8,782 nucleotides of DNA from Bryobacteraceae bacterium (GTDB taxonomy: Bacteria > Acidobacteriota > Terriglobia > Bryobacterales > Bryobacteraceae), in assembly GCA_030039005.1 (NCBI GenBank), contig JASHQT010000639.1, positions 1-8,782 on the forward strand, written 5' to 3'. The notes under the pieces were generated by a model that saw only the letters and a list, made by a program, of their open reading frames with translations, was not told where the DNA came from and ran no database searches. This document shows positions 6,510-8,782 of the stretch, piece by piece. Position numbers and translations under genes: made by a program. Position 1 is the first letter of the stretch. Each line of letters begins with the position of its first letter.

Positions 6510-6554
6510 CGCCACGGCCACGAGTTGCTCGCCCGTGCCGGTATTCCCCTGGAT
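6510..6554 (-). pseudogene. Relic of a sigma-54 activator P-loop
   Basis: Between the Dps gene and EBP2 the minus strand encodes IQGNTGTGEQLVAVA, which aligns with the activator Walker A region (IQGETGTGKEVIARA in EBP1; activators of this family often have KELVARA there). The catalytic Lys is replaced by Glu, and no other AAA+ motif is visible on either side before the Dps stop (6567-6569) or the EBP2 leader. It is in the same frame as the Dps gene but after its stop. It looks like the remains of a third activator copy lost by recombination. The segment is short, so chance similarity cannot be excluded. A 12-base palindrome, GCGCGATCGCGC, lies nearby at 6491-6502. Confidence 0.45.
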
Positions 6555-6566
6555 CCGTTTTTCGCG

Positions 6567-7088
6567 TCAGAGCCCGCCAGCGATTTCGGACAGAAACCAC
6601 GTTCTGCGTTCCGTCTCGTCAATCCAAGTCTCGATGAGGCTGGCGGTCGCCATGTCATTGTGGCGCTCGCATATCCTATGCGTGTTGCGTAAGAACTTCG
6701 TGAGCTGAAGGTTGTCCGCCTGCAACTCCAGCAGCATACTTTCCGGTGTAAGGTTTTCTGCGTTGTTATCCTTGAGTCGCTGGTGCCGTGAGATGTCACT
6801 GATCGAGCGAATCGTCGAGCCGCCAATCTGGCATGCGCGCTCCCCGATAGCATCCGTCATCGGGAAGATTTGACCGCTGTGTTCGCCCAAGAGTAAATGG
6901 AGATCACGGAAGCCGCGGCCGGTCGTGTGCCAATGAAAGCTCTTGGTCTTGACATACAAACCGAAAACATCGGCTAGCAGTAGTCTTAACACTCCGGAAA
7001 TCTCTACCACGGCGTCGCGCGCCAACTCCACTCGGATTTCCGAAGGCCGGCTTTCGCGCTCCCGCACCAATTGATTCCTCTTCGTCAT
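6567..7088 (-). CDS. dps: Dps-family ferritin-like protein (DNA-protecting, iron-storing)
   Basis: A 173-residue protein of the Dps/ferritin-like family, whose dodecamers oxidise and store iron, usually with hydrogen peroxide, and protect DNA. The signature is KTKSFHWHTTGRGFRDLHLL (47-66). The intersubunit ferroxidase residues are H52, H64, D79 and E83. Their spacings of 12, 15 and 4 are the same as H31, H43, D58 and E62 of Listeria Dps, so the enzyme should be active. The N-terminal tail (MTKRNQLVRERESR) is basic, as in Dps proteins that bind DNA. I chose the ATG at 7088; the frame is open further upstream with GTG (7097) and TTG (7112) as alternatives, and none has a good ribosome binding site. 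It is transcribed towards EBP2, 124 bases away, and diverges from the GAF-containing activator at 7227. Expression during oxidative or starvation stress is likely from the family. Confidence 0.9.
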   Translation of the reverse strand: MTKRNQLVRERESRPSEIRVELARDAVVEISGVLRLLLADVFGLYVKTKSFHWHTTGRGFRDLHLLLGEHSGQIFPMTDAIGERACQIGGSTIRSISDISRHQRLKDNNAENLTPESMLLELQADNLQLTKFLRNTHRICERHNDMATASLIETWIDETERRTWFLSEIAGGL

Positions 7089-7096
7089 GGCCGTCA

Positions 7097-7132
7097 CGAG
7101 AGCACGTCCCAAGCCAACCGTGAGCGCTCTCG
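7097..7132. repeat. Inverted repeat upstream of the Dps gene
   Basis: CGAGAGC (7097-7103) is the exact reverse complement of GCTCTCG (7126-7132), and ACG (7104-7106) can pair with CGT (7119-7121) if four bases bulge. On the minus strand this would fall in or just before the Dps leader. It may be a transcript hairpin or an operator. There is no T-tract, so it is not a typical terminator. Confidence 0.35.
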
Positions 7133-7189
7133 AAACTCATGAAACTACGCATGCTCTGGTTAGGATAGCCGACGAAACTCAACTTCAGA

Positions 7190-7206
7190 AACGACGAATC
7201 GTCGTT
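7190..7206. promoter_or_regulatory. Perfect palindrome AACGACGAATCGTCGTT between dps and the divergent activator
   Basis: Two 8-base arms (AACGACGA and TCGTCGTT) flank one central A. The site lies about 100 bases upstream of the Dps start and about 20 bases upstream of the TTG start of the plus-strand activator. A dyad of this size between divergent genes is a good candidate operator or enhancer site, perhaps for the activator itself or for an oxidative-stress repressor. No -24/-12 sigma-54 motif was found next to it. Confidence 0.55.
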
Positions 7207-7226
7207 GGCGTTGGTAGACTTGGGGC

Positions 7227-8782
7227 TTGGACTTGGAACTCCTGCAATCCATTTCTGTAGCAGTGAGCCAAGTGCGAACCGTCCAGACAGTCCTCAAGAT
7301 GATCGTCGACGGCCTCGTAGAAAAAGCTGGCTTCGCCCTTGCCAGAATTTGGTTGATTGGGCCGGGCGACATTTGCGCGACCTGTCCCATGGGCCACCAG
7401 TGCCCTTCCCGCATGCGGTGCCTGCACTTGGCGGCAAGTGCTGGCCGCTCGCAGGTGGATGGCCGGGAGTGGAAGGGGACAGAGGGTTCTTTCCGGCGTA
7501 TCCCGCTCGGCGTGCGAAAAATTGGCCAGGTCGGCTCCACTGGAGATTCATTCTTGATCCCAGACGCCGTTCTGAATCCCGCGCTCACCGCGGACCCTGC
7601 CTGGGTGCGGCGCGAGGGCATTCACGGCTTCGCCGGCCATCCGCTGATTTTCGGCCAGGAGATTCTCGGAGTTCTCGGAGCGTTCGGCCGCATCCCTTTT
7701 CACGAAGAGCACTTCAAGTGGCTGCGATTGTTCGCCGATCAGGCTGCGGTATCCATTGCCAACGCACGGGCGTTCGAAGAGATCCATGCGCTGCAGGAGC
7801 AGCTCAAACAGGAAAACGACTATCTTCGGAGTGAAGTGAATGAGGGCTTCGGCGGCTTGCTTGGCCAAAGCTCGGCTTTAAAGACCATCCTCTCGCAGAT
7901 CGAGCTGGTAGCTCCAACTGAGGCGAGCGTGTTGATCCTGGGGGAATCCGGGACGGGAAAAGAACTCATTGCCCGGGCGCTGCACGATCGCAGCAACCGC
8001 GCTCGCCGGGCGCTCGTCAAGGTCAACTGCGCATCTATCCCGCGCGATCTCTTCGAAAGCGAATTCTTCGGTCATGCGAAAGGTTCGTTCACGGGCGCGC
8101 TGCGCGACCGCGTGGGCCGGTTTCAACTCGCTGACGGGGGTACTCTGTTCCTGGATGAGGTCGCCGAAATTCCGGTCGAGCTGCAATCCAAACTGCTCCG
8201 CGTTTTGCAGGAAGGCCAGTTTGAACGGGTGGGCGAGGACCGTACTCGTCAGGTGAGCGTTCGTGTGATCGCTGCTACCAACCGGAACCTGGAACAGGAA
8301 GTGGAGGCGGGCCGCTTCCGTCGAGATCTCTTTTTTCGGTTGAGCGTGTTCCCGCTCAAAGTGCCGCCGCTACGTGACCGTTTGGACGACATTCCTGTAC
8401 TGGCGCTTCGCTTCCTGGAACAAGCGGCCAAGCGCATGCATTCTGCTACCCCTGCGCTGACGCGGGAGCACGTTCAGGAGCTCACCAGCTATGCCTGGCC
8501 CGGCAATGTTCGCGAGTTGCAAAACGTCATTGAGAGGGCGGTAATTCTGGCGCGGGGCGGAACATTACGCTTCGGTCTGCACCAAGCGGCCGATCCTTCT
8601 GTCGCAGGGACAGAACGCCACGGCCCCGTTTCGACCCGCAAACAGCTTCTCGAACTCGAGCGGCGCCGGATCGTCGAAGCGCTCCAAAAGAGCGCCGGAA
8701 AGATCTACGGCGCCAATGGCGCCGCCGAGCTGCTTGGTATGCGTCCGACTACTCTCACTTCAAGAATTGCGGCACTAAGAAT
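7227..8782 (+). CDS. GAF-domain sigma-54-dependent transcriptional activator (NorR/FhlA-like), 3' end outside window
   Basis: At least 518 codons, still open at the right edge. A GAF sensor domain (about 1-185) contains an unusual cluster C50-X2-C53-X5-C59-X5-C65 (from [12 protein letters not shown] to MRCLHL). A short coiled coil (183-205) leads to an AAA+ domain with Walker A GESGTGKE (239-246), the sigma-54 loop as GSFTGA (286-291, Ser for the usual Ala), Walker B GGTLFLDE (304-311), RRDLFFRL (365-372) and [10 protein letters not shown] (424-433). A Fis-type helix-turn-helix begins at about 477 ([20 protein letters not shown]). After an in-frame stop at 7215-7217 the only early starts are TTG codons at 7227 and 7233, and the start is uncertain between them. 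The GAF fold begins at once ([14 protein letters not shown]), so little can be missing. Divergence from dps suggests a redox, iron or NO-type signal, but the ligand is unknown. Confidence 0.88.
   Translation, partial: MDLELLQSISVAVSQVRTVQTVLKMIVDGLVEKAGFALARIWLIGPGDICATCPMGHQCPSRMRCLHLAASAGRSQVDGREWKGTEGSFRRIPLGVRKIGQVGSTGDSFLIPDAVLNPALTADPAWVRREGIHGFAGHPLIFGQEILGVLGAFGRIPFHEEHFKWLRLFADQAAVSIANARAFEEIHALQEQLKQENDYLRSEVNEGFGGLLGQSSALKTILSQIELVAPTEASVLILGESGTGKELIARALHDRSNRARRALVKVNCASIPRDLFESEFFGHAKGSFTGALRDRVGRFQLADGGTLFLDEVAEIPVELQSKLLRVLQEGQFERVGEDRTRQVSVRVIAATNRNLEQEVEAGRFRRDLFFRLSVFPLKVPPLRDRLDDIPVLALRFLEQAAKRMHSATPALTREHVQELTSYAWPGNVRELQNVIERAVILARGGTLRFGLHQAADPSVAGTERHGPVSTRKQLLELERRRIVEALQKSAGKIYGANGAAELLGMRPTTLTSRIAALR

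Overview
The window looks like a GC-rich bacterial chromosome segment devoted almost entirely to signal transduction. The sigma-54 activators ending in a Fis-type GAA-RLGL-RTTL helix-turn-helix, a free-standing MEDS protein, a GAF/PAS FixL-like kinase and FixJ-type regulators together resemble Acidobacteriota (Solibacter-like) genomes. That assignment is inferred from family flavour and was not tested. No rRNA, tRNA, CRISPR array or insertion sequence was seen.

Layout. Everything from about 7088 down to the left edge is on the minus strand. In transcription order it runs: a Dps-type ferritin (7088-6567); a short gap holding a relic of a sigma-54 activator P-loop; a PspF-like sigma-54 activator with no N-terminal regulatory domain (EBP2, 6442-5441); a tight cluster of MEDS sensor protein (5293-4643), GAF-PAS-PAS histidine kinase (4639-2561), FixJ/LuxR response regulator (2556-1927) and stand-alone receiver (1866-1486); then a second, closely related activator (EBP1, 1282-272). 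A possible further minus-strand ORF runs off the left edge. On the plus strand, divergent from dps, a GAF-AAA+-Fis sigma-54 activator starts near 7227 and runs off the right edge.

How the parts may work together. MEDS, kinase and FixJ regulator are separated by only 3-4 bases and are presumably co-expressed as one sensory pathway. The kinase has no receiver of its own and could phosphorylate either the DNA-binding FixJ-type protein or the receiver-only protein. The cluster is bracketed by two paralogous sigma-54 activators that carry ATPase and DNA-binding domains but no sensor domain. They are therefore either constitutive or controlled in trans.

Non-coding signals that stand out: a shared TAAATAAAC-N-TATAAT element before both the receiver gene and EBP1; a 26-base leader, identical but for one base, carrying the Shine-Dalgarno sequence of both paralogues; a perfect 17-base palindrome between dps and the divergent activator; and a P-loop relic upstream of EBP2. 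The divergent activator has a four-cysteine cluster in its GAF domain that could hold a metal or Fe-S centre, which fits its position next to an iron-storage/oxidative-stress gene.
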